A stretch of DNA of 64,000 bases from CBDCGJ01 sp965216645. Lineage in GTDB: Bacteria > Pseudomonadota > Alphaproteobacteria > GCA-2731375. Below, piece after piece: positions 1 through 10,074 of this stretch. Within the stretch, counting starts at the first letter, position 1. The number at the start of each line of letters is the position of its first letter. The DNA is taken from positions 124,001 through 188,000 of the forward strand of contig CBDCGJ010000063.1 in the NCBI GenBank assembly GCA_965216645.1. The letters run 5' to 3'. The notes under the pieces are model-generated. The model was not told the origin of the DNA. It worked only from the letters and a program-made list of their open reading frames with translations, and did not search any database. The position numbers and the translations under genes were made by a program.

Positions 1-3000
1 GCCAGCGGTCTGTTCACTCTCGATGGCAATCAGATCTTTCTTTATAACGATCCCGACAACCCGAACATCATCTTCGGCCGGGAAGGCAGCGACGCCACCA
101 CGGCCGATGCGACCGGCGATATCGTCTTCGCCCTGTTCCTGGATATCACATCCACCGGCGACAATACGGCCGACGGACAGATGTGGATGGTCCAATTCGA
201 ACCGTTGCACCATCCGGACCCGACCGACGACGACGGCGCGCTGGTCAATCTGGCCGGGCATCTCAACATCACGGTCAACGAGGAATTGGTCTTCGGCTTC
301 GACAAGCTGCCGGCGGGTCAGAACCTGTTCGGCACGGTGGCGGAGGACACAAGCTCCCCAGGCATTATTGTCGTCGCCGGCAACCCGGTGATTGACGGAG
401 ACGGCAATTACACCAACACCAGCGAGACCGTGAACACCTCGAAGGCTGGTGGCGATGTGTCGATCGCCAACACCACCCAAAACACGGAGCCCGGCGAATC
501 CTTTTACTTCACCTATGTCAAAGACATTCCAGAAGCTTCGCTCGCCGGAGGCGGCGGTACCTTGACACAGACTGATGCAGACAATGCCGGTTACATCGAA
601 TACGGCAGCCTTTACCAGGCCGACAGCGCGTTTGTGCTGATGGCCCAGGTCAACGGTCCCGATTTGGCGGGCATCACGATTGAAGCGTCCTATTTGACCG
701 GCGATCCACAGCAAGCGGATTTCCTGGCCGCGCTCGGCACCGGCACGCATGTCGACATCACCGGCGTGCGGGTGATCGATACCAATACCGGCATGGTGAT
801 CGAAGACTGGAGTCTATATGGCAGCAATCCTATCCAGCACTCAGATGTGGTAATCGTGATCGACCCTATCACCGGCATCGCCAGCGTGACCGGCCTATCC
901 AAGGGCCATCGGGTCGAATTCGACACGGACGGCGACCACAACCAGGCTTTCATCACCGGCACTTCCGGCAAGTTCGATCTGGGCGCCTTCGGCCTGCTCG
1001 ACGTCGCCACGACCCCAGATACATTTGGCTTCGAGGTCGGCTTCGAGGACGACGGCCCAACCATCGGCACGCAAGGAACCGAGCCCGATCTGGTGGTCGA
1101 CGAGACCGATCTAACCACAGATGCCACAGCGAACTTCGCCGGCAACTTCAATGTCATGTACGGCACGGACGGTCAGGCGGCGAGCGATCCTCTGACCTAT
1201 GAGCTGTCGATCCCGGCCGATGGCACGGATTCCGGTTTGGTCGATACCGCGACCGGAGAGGCGGTGTGGCTCTACAAGGAAGGCGATGACATCGTCGGCC
1301 GCACCTCTGGTACCAACGACGTGGTTTTTGTCGTCTCGGTGGACGGTCTCGGCAATGTGACCTTGGACCAGCAACGGGCGGTGGTGCATCCGATCACGAC
1401 AATGCCGAACGAGACCGTTACTTTAAGCAGCGACGATCTGGTCGTGCTGACGGCGACGGCGACGGACGGTGACGGCGACAGCGCGTCGGCGTCACTGAAC
1501 ATCGGCGAGAACCTGATTTTCCATGACGACAGCCCGTCGGTCACGGCGACCGACACCGGCATCGACCTGACCGTGGACGAAACCAATCTCCCCATCGACG
1601 CCTCGGCCGATTTCTCGGGCGAATTCTCGAAGCTCTATGGCGAAGACGGCGAAGCCGACAGCGATCCGCTGATCTACGAACTGTCGATCACCGGCGGTAA
1701 CGGCACGGATTCCGGTTTGGTCGATACAGAGACCGGACAGGCGGTACTGCTGAGCAACAATGGTGGTGTCATCGAAGGCCGCACAGAAATCAGCGACGAA
1801 CTGGTCTTCACCGTATCAGTGGACTCCGATGGCAATGTCACCTTGGATCAGAAGCGGGCGGTGATCCATTCGGATCCGACGATGCCGGACGAAACCGTCA
1901 CCCTGGCCAGCGACGATCTGGTGGTGTTGACGGCGACGGTGACGGACGGCGACGGCGACAGCGACGATGCGTCGCTGAATATCGGCCAGAACCTGGTCTT
2001 CCACGACGACGCCCCGTCGATCGGCGCGACCGACGGCGGCATCAATCTGATCGTCGACGAGACCGTCCTCGGCACCGACGACATGGCCGACTTCTCGGGC
2101 GAATTCACGCCGGACTACGGCGCCGACGGCGAAGCGGATAGCGATCCGCTGACCTATGATCTGTCGATCCCGCTCGACGGCACGAATTCCGGCCTGGTCG
2201 ACACGGCAACTGGGCAGGCGGTGCTGTTGAGCGACAACGGTGGGGTCATCGAAGGCCGTACCGAAACCAGTGACGAACTGGTCTTCACCGTTTCTGTGGA
2301 CTCCGATGGCAATGTCATCTTGGATCAAAAGCGGGCGGTGATCCATTCGGACCCGACGATGCCGAACGAGACCGTCACTTTAAGCAGCGACGATCTGGTG
2401 GTGCTGACGGCGACGGCGACGGACGGCGACGGCGACAGCGACGATGCGCCGTTGAATATCGGTCAGAACCTGATCTTCCATGACGACGCCCCGTCGATCG
2501 TGACCCAAGGCGTCGAGCCGGAACTGGAGGTCGACGAAACAACCCTCGGCGATGACGATACCGCCGATTTCTCCGACAACTTCGTCCCGACCTACGGCGC
2601 GGACGGCGAAGCCGGGAGCGATCCGCTGATCTACGAGCTGTCGATCACCGGCGGCGACGGCACGGATTCCGGTCTGGTCGATACGGCGAGCGGTGAGGCG
2701 GTCCTACTCTACAAAGAAGGCGACAACATCGTCGGCCGCACCTCCGGCACCAACGACGTGGTCTTCACCGTTTCGGTGGATTCCGAAGGCATCGTCGCGT
2801 TGGACCAACAGCGGGCAATAATCCACCCGATCACGGGAAATCCGGACGATACCGTCACTTTGGCCAGCGACGATCTGGTCGTATTGACGGCGACGGCGAC
2901 GGACGGCGACGGCGACAGCGACGACGCGTCGCTGAATATAGGCCATAATCTGACGTTCCGGGACGATGGGCCGGATATGACCGTGACGGACAACAACATC

Positions 3001-6000
3001 AATCTCACGGTCGACGAATCCGATCTTGGCACGGACGCGACGGCCGATTTCTCCGGCGAGTTTACGCCCGAATTTGGCGCGGACGGCCCGCTGAACGATG
3101 TAACGGACCCCGAACAGAGCTATACCTTGTCATTCGGGGCCGGCAGCACCGGTCTGTACGACACCGCAACCGGCCTGGAAGTGCAGCTGCGGGACAATGC
3201 TGGCGTCATTGAGGGCTATGTCGACGACGGCGGCACCGAGTATGTGGTGTTCACGGTCTCCGTGGATGACGACGGTGTCGTGGAGTTGGATCAAATACGG
3301 GCGGTGATTCATGGCGATACCGAGAACCACGACGAGGCGACGAACCCGATCGCCGACAATCTGATCGTGCTGACCTCGACGGCCATTGACGGCGACAGCG
3401 ACAACGATTCGAACTTTCTGAATATCGGTCAAAATCTGATCTTCAAGGATGATGGCCCGTCGGTCACGTTGGACGACAAAGGCATCGACTTGACCGTCGA
3501 CGAATCCGACTTCGCGACCGATGCCACGGCCGACTTCTCCGGCGAGTTCATCACGGACTATGGCGCTGATGGCGCGGCGGCGAGCGACGAGCTAACCTAC
3601 ATGCTGTCGATTGGCGCCGGCGATACCGGCCTGTTCGACACGGCGACCGGGTTGGAGGTGCAGCTACGGGTCGATGGTGGCGTTGTCGAAGGCTATGTCA
3701 ACGATGGGACCGACCATGTGGTGTTCACGGTCACCGTCGACGACAGCGGAAATGTGGAATTGGATCAGAAGCGGGCGGTGATCCACGATAATACCGCTGA
3801 TCACGACGATCCGACGAACCCGATCGCCGACGATCTGGTGGTGCTGACGGCGACGGCGACGGACGGCGACGGCGACAGCGACGAGGCGTCGTTGACTATC
3901 GGCCAAAACCTGATCTTCAAGGACGACGGTCTGACGGCCGGATTGATGGAGACCGGTGCGGGCGTGGTGCATGACGAGACGGACGGGGTCGACGGCGGTA
4001 CCGACGATCAAGCCTTGCCGGCCCCGACCGTATTCACCGATCTCGGCGCAGTGCTCGGCTGGGCCCAGAGCGGCGGCGCGGTGGTCGAAGACGACAGCCA
4101 ATATGGCGCCGACGGCGAAGGTAGCCACAGCTTCGACTTGGCGATACCGATGGAGGGCACCGATTCCGGTCTGGACGCGCTCGATGGCAACAACATCCTG
4201 CTCTATAAGGAGGGCGATCTGGTGGTCGGCCGGGTCGATGACGGCGCCAATACGCTGGCCTTCGCGATTTCCATTGACGGCGGCACCGGCGTGTTAAGCA
4301 CGGCGCAATATGTACCGATCAAGCATCCCGACAATCCGCTCAATCACGATGAGCAGGTCAACCTGCTGGACGGCGCCCTGCAGGCGGAAGTGACGGCAAC
4401 CGATGGCGACGGCGACAGCGATACCGACAGCCTGAATATCGGCGACCTGGTCGGCTTCAAAGACGATGGCCCGTCGGCCACGTTGGAGAAGGTCGGTCAA
4501 GTGCTGCATGACGAGACCGAAGGTGTCGACGCCCTGTCAGACGATCAGTCCGATCCGGTACCGGTGGAATTCGCCGAATACGGCACGGCACTCGGCTGGG
4601 CGCAAAGCGACGGCGCCGTGGTCTCCGTGACCGCTGGCTTCGGCACCGACGGCGACGGTGGCAGCGATCTCATGCTGACGCTGACCGCGGACGGCATCGA
4701 TTCCGGTGTGGACGCGCTCGACGGCACCGACATCCTGCTCTACCAGGACGGCGATCTGGTGCTTGGCCGGGTCGGCGCCGCGGATGGCGACGTGGCCTTC
4801 GCCATCATGATCGACGGCAGCGGTGTATTGAGCGTGGCCCAATATGTCCCGCTTCTGCATCCCGACGGCAGCGACCCCGACGACGTGGTGAGCCTGACGA
4901 CGGATGCGCTGCAGGTCGAAGTGATGTTGACCGACGGCGACGACGACACCGACGTCGACAGCGTGGATATCGGCGACCTGGTCAGTTTCCGGGACGATCA
5001 TCCCACCACCGACCATGAGGGCATCCTCGACACCGTTGAAGAGGACGACCTGCCCGGCGGTAATAACGAGGACATGTCCTCGGGCGAACATATCAGCCTG
5101 GAGGTCGACCTTTCGCTGCTTATCGACAGCGGCCGCGACGCGCCGGCGGACTTCGACCTGATCGAGCCGGTGTCCGGTCCGGTCCTGTATTCCCAGGGCG
5201 ATCAGCTGAGCTACAGCGTGTCGGGCGATACGCTGACGGCCAGCGCGGGCGGCCGCACGATCTTCACCTGGCAGGTGACGGAAGCCGGTCTGGCGACCCT
5301 GACCTTGATGGATCAGTTCGACCACGCGCCCGGCGACGGGGAGAATTTCCTGATCCTCAACCTCACCGGGTTCCTGGAGATCCGCGACGCCGACGACGAT
5401 CTGCTGGCCCTGCCGGCGGGCTTCGCGCAATACCAGGTCCAGGACGACGTGCCGACGATCGGTCCGATCGACAACGGTCTTGTCGACTATGTGGTCGGCA
5501 GCAGCGTCAGCAATTCGCTGAACGAGTCCGTCGGCACCGACGAAGATACTTCCGCGGACGGCGGCGAGACCACGATCGTCAGTTATACGGATCACGCCAC
5601 CCTGTCGGAGCATCTTTCCGATGACGGCAAGGTGCTGACCTATTACGACGACGATATCGGCACCATGGCCGGGGTTCTGGAGACTGGCGAGGAAGTCTTC
5701 CGTCTCAGCGTCGATACGCTGTCGAACAAGGGCGAGTATCTGTTCGAGGTGTTGGCCGACGCGCCCTCCATCCCGCTGGATTTCGACTTCGACGCACTAC
5801 CGTCGGGGCAAAATCTGTTCGGCACCTTGTCGGAGGATCCGAGCATGCCGGAGGTCGATCAAACCGGCATCATCATCATCGGGGCCGATCCCGATTTGGC
5901 GGAGGACGGTACCTATACGAATATCAGCGACACCATCAACTCCTCGAAAGGCGGTGGCCCGGTTTCGATCGCCAACGGCAACCAAAGTACCAATCCGGGA

Positions 6001-6657
6001 GAAGGCATCTACTTCGCCTATGTCAATAATATTCAGCCCAGTTACCTTTCCGGCGCGCCGGGCGGGTTGGATCAGAACGAGGCCGACGACGCCGATAATA
6101 TCCTCTATGACGGCGGTACCTTCGAAGCGGACAGCGCCTATGTCGACATCGCCCAGGTGGTCGGCAAGGATCTGGCGTCGATCGAACTGTCCGCCTACGA
6201 CATGGACGGGGCGCCGCAGCAACGCGATTTCGTCGACTATATCGACGACACTTTCGGGCCCAAGACCGACGATCAAGTGACGATCGACGCCATCATCGTG
6301 ACCGACAGCGGCGGCAACGTGATCGTGGATACGACGAACGGTATCGTCGATCCGGACGGCGTCGTCACCGTGGCGTTCAATCACGACGGCAACGGTAGCG
6401 TGCTGGTCACCGGTCTGGATCAGGACTATCGGGTCCAGTTCTTCACCGACGGGCACGATCTCGCGTTGATCGAAGGCGTTGAAGGTAAGTTCGATATCGG
6501 CGGTTTCGCCATCGTTCGCGAAGGTTCGACACCGGACGAGCTGCTCGACTTCACCGTTCGGATCGAGGACTTCGACGGCGATACCGCCGACAGTAGCTTC
6601 TCGGTCGGTATCGACGGTACCGGCGAGTTCGACGACGACATGGTCGTCGGCGTCTGA
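1..6657 (+). CDS. Giant type I secreted repeat protein, T1SS-143/DUF5801-like (5' partial)
   Basis: The frame is open from the first base of the window, so the true N-terminus lies upstream; the ATG at 181 is internal. The visible 2,218 residues are acidic and rich in Asp, Gly and Thr. About ten tandem units of 150-180 residues start with D-D-x-P, carry VDE(T/S) early and end with DGDGDS-type stretches followed by LNIG, as in T1SS-143/DUF5801 repeats of large exported adhesins. A 245-residue module containing GQNLFGT precedes the repeats (about 301-1047) and recurs after them (about 5791-6640). The protein ends in a short acidic-hydrophobic tail, plausible as the C-terminal export signal. The ABC exporter and adaptor genes follow at once, so type I export to the surface or medium is inferred. 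No catalytic domain is recognised. Confidence 0.85.
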   Translation, partial: ASGLFTLDGNQIFLYNDPDNPNIIFGREGSDATTADATGDIVFALFLDITSTGDNTADGQMWMVQFEPLHHPDPTDDDGALVNLAGHLNITVNEELVFGFDKLPAGQNLFGTVAEDTSSPGIIVVAGNPVIDGDGNYTNTSETVNTSKAGGDVSIANTTQNTEPGESFYFTYVKDIPEASLAGGGGTLTQTDADNAGYIEYGSLYQADSAFVLMAQVNGPDLAGITIEASYLTGDPQQADFLAALGTGTHVDITGVRVIDTNTGMVIEDWSLYGSNPIQHSDVVIVIDPITGIASVTGLSKGHRVEFDTDGDHNQAFITGTSGKFDLGAFGLLDVATTPDTFGFEVGFEDDGPTIGTQGTEPDLVVDETDLTTDATANFAGNFNVMYGTDGQAASDPLTYELSIPADGTDSGLVDTATGEAVWLYKEGDDIVGRTSGTNDVVFVVSVDGLGNVTLDQQRAVVHPITTMPNETVTLSSDDLVVLTATATDGDGDSASASLNIGENLIFHDDSPSVTATDTGIDLTVDETNLPIDASADFSGEFSKLYGEDGEADSDPLIYELSITGGNGTDSGLVDTETGQAVLLSNNGGVIEGRTEISDELVFTVSVDSDGNVTLDQKRAVIHSDPTMPDETVTLASDDLVVLTATVTDGDGDSDDASLNIGQNLVFHDDAPSIGATDGGINLIVDETVLGTDDMADFSGEFTPDYGADGEADSDPLTYDLSIPLDGTNSGLVDTATGQAVLLSDNGGVIEGRTETSDELVFTVSVDSDGNVILDQKRAVIHSDPTMPNETVTLSSDDLVVLTATATDGDGDSDDAPLNIGQNLIFHDDAPSIVTQGVEPELEVDETTLGDDDTADFSDNFVPTYGADGEAGSDPLIYELSITGGDGTDSGLVDTASGEAVLLYKEGDNIVGRTSGTNDVVFTVSVDSEGIVALDQQRAIIHPITGNPDDTVTLASDDLVVLTATATDGDGDSDDASLNIGHNLTFRDDGPDMTVTDNNINLTVDESDLGTDATADFSGEFTPEFGADGPLNDVTDPEQSYTLSFGAGSTGLYDTATGLEVQLRDNAGVIEGYVDDGGTEYVVFTVSVDDDGVVELDQIRAVIHGDTENHDEATNPIADNLIVLTSTAIDGDSDNDSNFLNIGQNLIFKDDGPSVTLDDKGIDLTVDESDFATDATADFSGEFITDYGADGAAASDELTYMLSIGAGDTGLFDTATGLEVQLRVDGGVVEGYVNDGTDHVVFTVTVDDSGNVELDQKRAVIHDNTADHDDPTNPIADDLVVLTATATDGDGDSDEASLTIGQNLIFKDDGLTAGLMETGAGVVHDETDGVDGGTDDQALPAPTVFTDLGAVLGWAQSGGAVVEDDSQYGADGEGSHSFDLAIPMEGTDSGLDALDGNNILLYKEGDLVVGRVDDGANTLAFAISIDGGTGVLSTAQYVPIKHPDNPLNHDEQVNLLDGALQAEVTATDGDGDSDTDSLNIGDLVGFKDDGPSATLEKVGQVLHDETEGVDALSDDQSDPVPVEFAEYGTALGWAQSDGAVVSVTAGFGTDGDGGSDLMLTLTADGIDSGVDALDGTDILLYQDGDLVLGRVGAADGDVAFAIMIDGSGVLSVAQYVPLLHPDGSDPDDVVSLTTDALQVEVMLTDGDDDTDVDSVDIGDLVSFRDDHPTTDHEGILDTVEEDDLPGGNNEDMSSGEHISLEVDLSLLIDSGRDAPADFDLIEPVSGPVLYSQGDQLSYSVSGDTLTASAGGRTIFTWQVTEAGLATLTLMDQFDHAPGDGENFLILNLTGFLEIRDADDDLLALPAGFAQYQVQDDVPTIGPIDNGLVDYVVGSSVSNSLNESVGTDEDTSADGGETTIVSYTDHATLSEHLSDDGKVLTYYDDDIGTMAGVLETGEEVFRLSVDTLSNKGEYLFEVLADAPSIPLDFDFDALPSGQNLFGTLSEDPSMPEVDQTGIIIIGADPDLAEDGTYTNISDTINSSKGGGPVSIANGNQSTNPGEGIYFAYVNNIQPSYLSGAPGGLDQNEADDADNILYDGGTFEADSAYVDIAQVVGKDLASIELSAYDMDGAPQQRDFVDYIDDTFGPKTDDQVTIDAIIVTDSGGNVIVDTTNGIVDPDGVVTVAFNHDGNGSVLVTGLDQDYRVQFFTDGHDLALIEGVEGKFDIGGFAIVREGSTPDELLDFTVRIEDFDGDTADSSFSVGIDGTGEFDDDMVVGV
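1048..5442 (+). repeat. Tandem protein-coding repeats, nine full units
   Basis: Units begin at Asp-Asp codons at 1048, 1525, 2005, 2482, 2962, 3448, 3922, 4462 and 4993, with a tenth partial unit from 5443. Periods are 474-486 bp for the first seven and 450-540 bp for the rest. Units 1-4 keep long near-identical DNA stretches, for example around the VLTATATDGDGD codons, while units 7-9 are more diverged. This pattern suggests recent duplication or gene conversion among the N-proximal units. These are coding repeats, not CRISPR. Confidence 0.85.
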
Positions 6658-6669
6658 TTGCCGAAATTG

Positions 6670-6703
6670 GTCCCGGCCGGGACGGAAGATATCCCGGCCG
6701 GGG
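6670..6703. promoter_or_regulatory. Twin GC palindromes between exoprotein and exporter genes
   Basis: TCCCGGCCGGG occurs twice (6671-6681 and 6692-6702), and each copy is itself palindromic. Either copy, or the pair, could form a strong RNA hairpin in the 88-bp gap between the exoprotein stop and the exporter start. No T-run follows, so it is not a classical terminator. A transcript-stability or attenuation element that sets exporter level against cargo level is an inference. Confidence 0.45.
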
Positions 6704-6745
6704 AAGTCCTTCGATGTCGAGAAGTTTTCCGGAGTTTTGCGTATC

Positions 6746-8578
6746 ATGATTTCAACAAACCGAAGCGATCACGACAGCAGCAAACTGCGCGCGGTCAAAG
6801 CCGCCATCAAGCGGCAGTTTCCGGCCTTGGTATTATTCAGCCTGCTCGCCAACCTCCTGCTCCTGGCCAGCGCCATCTACATGCTGCAGATCTACGACCG
6901 GGTGATTACCAGCGGCTCCCTCAACACGCTGATATGGCTTACGGTGATGGCGCTGACGGCGGTGGTGATCTATGGCCTGCTGGAACAAGCGCGTCGACTG
7001 GTGCTGAGCCGAATCGGCGGTTGGCTCGATAACGAGCTCTCCGGCGCGGTCATCGAGCGCGGGATGGAGGCGCGTCTGGCGCGTGCGGCGAGCGAAGCCG
7101 GCCCGAAGGACGTCGCCGCCATTCGCACCTTCGTTGGGGGAGAGGCATTGCTGGCCTTCCTCGACGCACCCTGGTCGGTTTTCTTCATCGCCTTCATCTG
7201 GCTGCTACATCCGGCGCTTGGCGTGTTCGCCACGGTTGGCGCCGCCGTTCTGTTTGCCGCCGCCCTGAGTAACGATCTGATGACCCGCCGGAAACAACAG
7301 GCGGTGGACGGCAAGCTGAGACAAAATCATGAGGCCGCCCTGCGCTTCATCGAAGGCGGCGAAACCATCGCGACCCTGGGCATGACCAAGGGTCTATTGA
7401 GCGGCTGGCGTCGGCGCGAAGCTGAGGCCCGGGCGGATCAACAGGCATTGAGCGAGACCACGACCTCGATTCTCAGTTTCTCCCGCGCCATCCGGTTGGG
7501 CCTGCAGATCGGTATTCTGGGCCTTGGCGCCTATTACGTCCTGCAGGCGGACCTGACGGCCGGCGCCATGATCGCCGCATCGATCGTCATGGGGCGCGCC
7601 TTGGCTCCCATCGAACGATCGATCGGGGCCTGGCGTCGCTTCACCGCGGCACGTGGCGCCCTCGACAATCTCAATCGCCTGTTCGCGAACGCGGAAGCGA
7701 AACCGGAAGCGGTGCGGCTGCCGGTGCCACAAGGCCGTCTCACCGTGGAAGCCGCCCACTATCACGTGCCGGGGACAAGCCACAATCTGCTGACGAATAT
7801 CAGTTTCGATTTGATGCCGGGCGATGCCTGTGCCGTCATCGGCCCGTCCGGGGCCGGCAAATCCACCCTTTGCCGCCTGCTGGTCGGCGCCTGGCAACCG
7901 CGACAAGGTCATGTCCGGCTCGACGGCGCCGACATTCACGACTGGGACGCGGCGGATCTCGGACCGCATATCGGCTATCTGCCGCAGCAAGTGGAACTGT
8001 TTCCCGGTACCGTCGCGCAGAATATCGCCCGCTTCGGTCCGCTCGACAGCGCGAAAATCGTCGACGCCTGTCGACTGACCGGCGTGCATGAAATGATCTT
8101 GGGTCTGCCCGACGGCTATGAGAGCGATGTCGGGCTTCACGGCGCCCGCATCTCGTTGGGACAGAAACAGCGGATCGGCTTGGCCCGCGCGCTCTATGGC
8201 GACCCCGCTTTCGTCGTGCTGGACGAACCGAATTCCAATCTCGATTCCGCCGGCGAACAGGCCCTCGACGATGCCTTGGCGAAGCTGAAGCAGCGCGGCT
8301 GCACCTATGTCATCGTCAGCCATCGGTTGGCGGTACTCGACCAGGTCGACAAAATCCTGATGCTGCGCGACGGCATGGTCAGTCGGTTCGGTCAACGCGG
8401 TGAAAGCGAGCGCCGGAAAACGGTCACGCCATCCACCTCCGATCCCGTGCGGATCGTGCCGCCGGCCGGCGGCAAGCGCAAGCTTCAAAAAGCGGAGAAG
8501 GTAGCGACGGCGGCGACAGCCGTAACCCAGACAGCGTCGCGGCCGACCGGCAAGGAAGAACCGGAGATTGAAACATGA
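6746..8578 (+). CDS. Type I secretion ABC transporter, PrtD-like (permease plus ATPase)
   Basis: A 610-residue half-transporter that would export the upstream repeat protein through the inner membrane, together with the adaptor encoded next. The N-terminal half holds the exporter membrane domain with several hydrophobic segments, starting with LVLFSLLANLLLLASAIYML. The ATPase half has Walker A GPSGAGKST near residue 366, an ABC signature region near 469 and Walker B FVVLDEPNSNLD near 489; LDEPNSNLD is typical of PrtD-type ATPases. There is no N-terminal C39 peptidase domain. The signature reads ISLGQ rather than LSGGQ. ATG 6746 is chosen because it has GGAG 11 bases upstream and gives the family length; the longer open frame overlaps the upstream gene. 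Confidence 0.9.
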   Translation: MISTNRSDHDSSKLRAVKAAIKRQFPALVLFSLLANLLLLASAIYMLQIYDRVITSGSLNTLIWLTVMALTAVVIYGLLEQARRLVLSRIGGWLDNELSGAVIERGMEARLARAASEAGPKDVAAIRTFVGGEALLAFLDAPWSVFFIAFIWLLHPALGVFATVGAAVLFAAALSNDLMTRRKQQAVDGKLRQNHEAALRFIEGGETIATLGMTKGLLSGWRRREAEARADQQALSETTTSILSFSRAIRLGLQIGILGLGAYYVLQADLTAGAMIAASIVMGRALAPIERSIGAWRRFTAARGALDNLNRLFANAEAKPEAVRLPVPQGRLTVEAAHYHVPGTSHNLLTNISFDLMPGDACAVIGPSGAGKSTLCRLLVGAWQPRQGHVRLDGADIHDWDAADLGPHIGYLPQQVELFPGTVAQNIARFGPLDSAKIVDACRLTGVHEMILGLPDGYESDVGLHGARISLGQKQRIGLARALYGDPAFVVLDEPNSNLDSAGEQALDDALAKLKQRGCTYVIVSHRLAVLDQVDKILMLRDGMVSRFGQRGESERRKTVTPSTSDPVRIVPPAGGKRKLQKAEKVATAATAVTQTASRPTGKEEPEIET

Positions 8579-10074
8579 TGAACGGACAGACCATTGCCGG
8601 GGCGATGCAAGATTTTCGCGGCGCGGCCGCTGAGATTGTGGATCGGCTGCTCGTGTCCGCCGGATTGCACACGCCGTTCGAGCAGCAGATCGCCATTGCC
8701 GTAGGCTTGGCCTGCCTAGCCTTACTGGGCGTCTTTTTTCTTCTCCTGACCAAGCGCGTCCGCACAACGCGTTGCGATCCGGATGCTCGGTTGCCGGACG
8801 TGACGCGGCGACCGCGGTGGCTCGGCTACGCCGCCTTGGCGATATTCGTTGCGGCCTTCACCGGTTGGTCGGTGGTCGTGCCGCTGGCCAGCGCGGCCCT
8901 GGCGCCGGGCGTCGTCAGCCCGGACGGCAACCGCAAGACCGTGCAACATCTGGAAGGCGGCATCATTCACAGCATTCTTGTGCGGGAGGGTGATGTCGTC
9001 GCGGCCGGTCAAGCGCTGGTCATTCTTGACGACACGCAGGCGCGGGCCCGGCTCAACCAATTGCAGGCGCAGCTGAGCCACCATTTGGCCACGGAAGCCC
9101 GGTTGATGGCGGAGCAAACCGGTGCCGACGAAATCGCCTTCCCTCCGGCACTCCGGACCGCCAGCAACGACGCGGCGACGCTGGCGATGCGGGACCAGCG
9201 TCATCTGTTTCTCAGCCGGCGGGCGACCGCCGAGGGACGCGGCCGCATTCTCGGCCAGCGCATCAAGCAGTTGCAGGCGGAAATCAAGGGGATCAAGCAG
9301 GTGATCGCCGCACAGCAGCGCCAGCATGCCCTGATCGATCGTGAAATCGTCGGCGTGCAAAAACTGTTCGACAAAGGCTTGGGGCGGCTGGAGCGTCTGT
9401 TGGCGCTGCAGCGCGGCAAGGCGGACATCCAGGCCTCGATCGCCACCAGCCGAGCCCAAATCGCCCGCAATAAACAACAGATCGGTGAGACCGAGCTGCA
9501 AATCTTGTCCCTACGGGAGCAGGAGCGCGAACGGGTCAACGAGGAGCTGACGAATCTGCGGACCGCTTTGGCCGAACTGCGTAGTCAGATCGCCGCGCGG
9601 CGGGATGTCTTCGCCCGCACGACCATCAACGCGCCGATCTCCGGCACGGTCATGCAGCTTAGGATCACCACCGAAAGCGGCGTTGTCGGCGCCGGCGAAG
9701 CCATTCTCGATATCGTACCGGACAAGGCCGGCATGATCATCGACGCCCGCGTCAAGCCGACGGATATCGAACATATTCACCCGGGCATGCGGGCCAATGT
9801 TTTGCTCACCGCCTATCGGCAACGCAATCTGCCGAAGATCCATGGCGTCCTGCGTTCCATCTCCGCCGACCGACTGGTCGAGGATCGCTCCGGCGAGGCT
9901 TATTTTCTGGCCAAGGTCGAAATCGACCCGACGGAATTGGCGAAGCTGGAAGACGTCCGCTTGATACCGGGCATGCCCGCGGACGTGATGCTGCTCAATC
10001 GAGAGCGCAGCCTGTGGGATTATATTTTCGAACCCATTGTCTTGTCCCTCGACAAGGGTTTCCGCGAGGGTTGA
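8575..10074 (+). CDS. HlyD-family membrane fusion (adaptor) protein of the type I exporter
   Basis: A 499-residue adaptor that would link the ABC exporter to an outer-membrane channel. The start overlaps the exporter stop by four bases (ATGA), indicating translational coupling. Features are a hydrophobic segment at about 39-58, a second at about 83-105, a lipoyl-type half-motif with EGGII (about 125-150), a long coiled-coil hairpin rich in Gln, Arg and Leu (about 155-345), and the C-terminal beta-barrel region with APISGTV. Adaptors of this family normally have one membrane anchor, so the two N-terminal hydrophobic segments are unusual. No TolC-like gene is in view, so the channel must be encoded elsewhere. 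Confidence 0.9.
   Translation: MMNGQTIAGAMQDFRGAAAEIVDRLLVSAGLHTPFEQQIAIAVGLACLALLGVFFLLLTKRVRTTRCDPDARLPDVTRRPRWLGYAALAIFVAAFTGWSVVVPLASAALAPGVVSPDGNRKTVQHLEGGIIHSILVREGDVVAAGQALVILDDTQARARLNQLQAQLSHHLATEARLMAEQTGADEIAFPPALRTASNDAATLAMRDQRHLFLSRRATAEGRGRILGQRIKQLQAEIKGIKQVIAAQQRQHALIDREIVGVQKLFDKGLGRLERLLALQRGKADIQASIATSRAQIARNKQQIGETELQILSLREQERERVNEELTNLRTALAELRSQIAARRDVFARTTINAPISGTVMQLRITTESGVVGAGEAILDIVPDKAGMIIDARVKPTDIEHIHPGMRANVLLTAYRQRNLPKIHGVLRSISADRLVEDRSGEAYFLAKVEIDPTELAKLEDVRLIPGMPADVMLLNRERSLWDYIFEPIVLSLDKGFREG

Noticed and set aside
1048..5442. Regular repeats that might be a CRISPR array
   Set aside because: Period is about 480 bp, units are coding in one frame and there are no short spacers; these are protein repeats.
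4537..5613. 358-codon open frame on the minus strand inside the exoprotein gene
   Set aside because: It is antisense to the repetitive coding frame, with low-complexity translation and no domain; a composition artefact.
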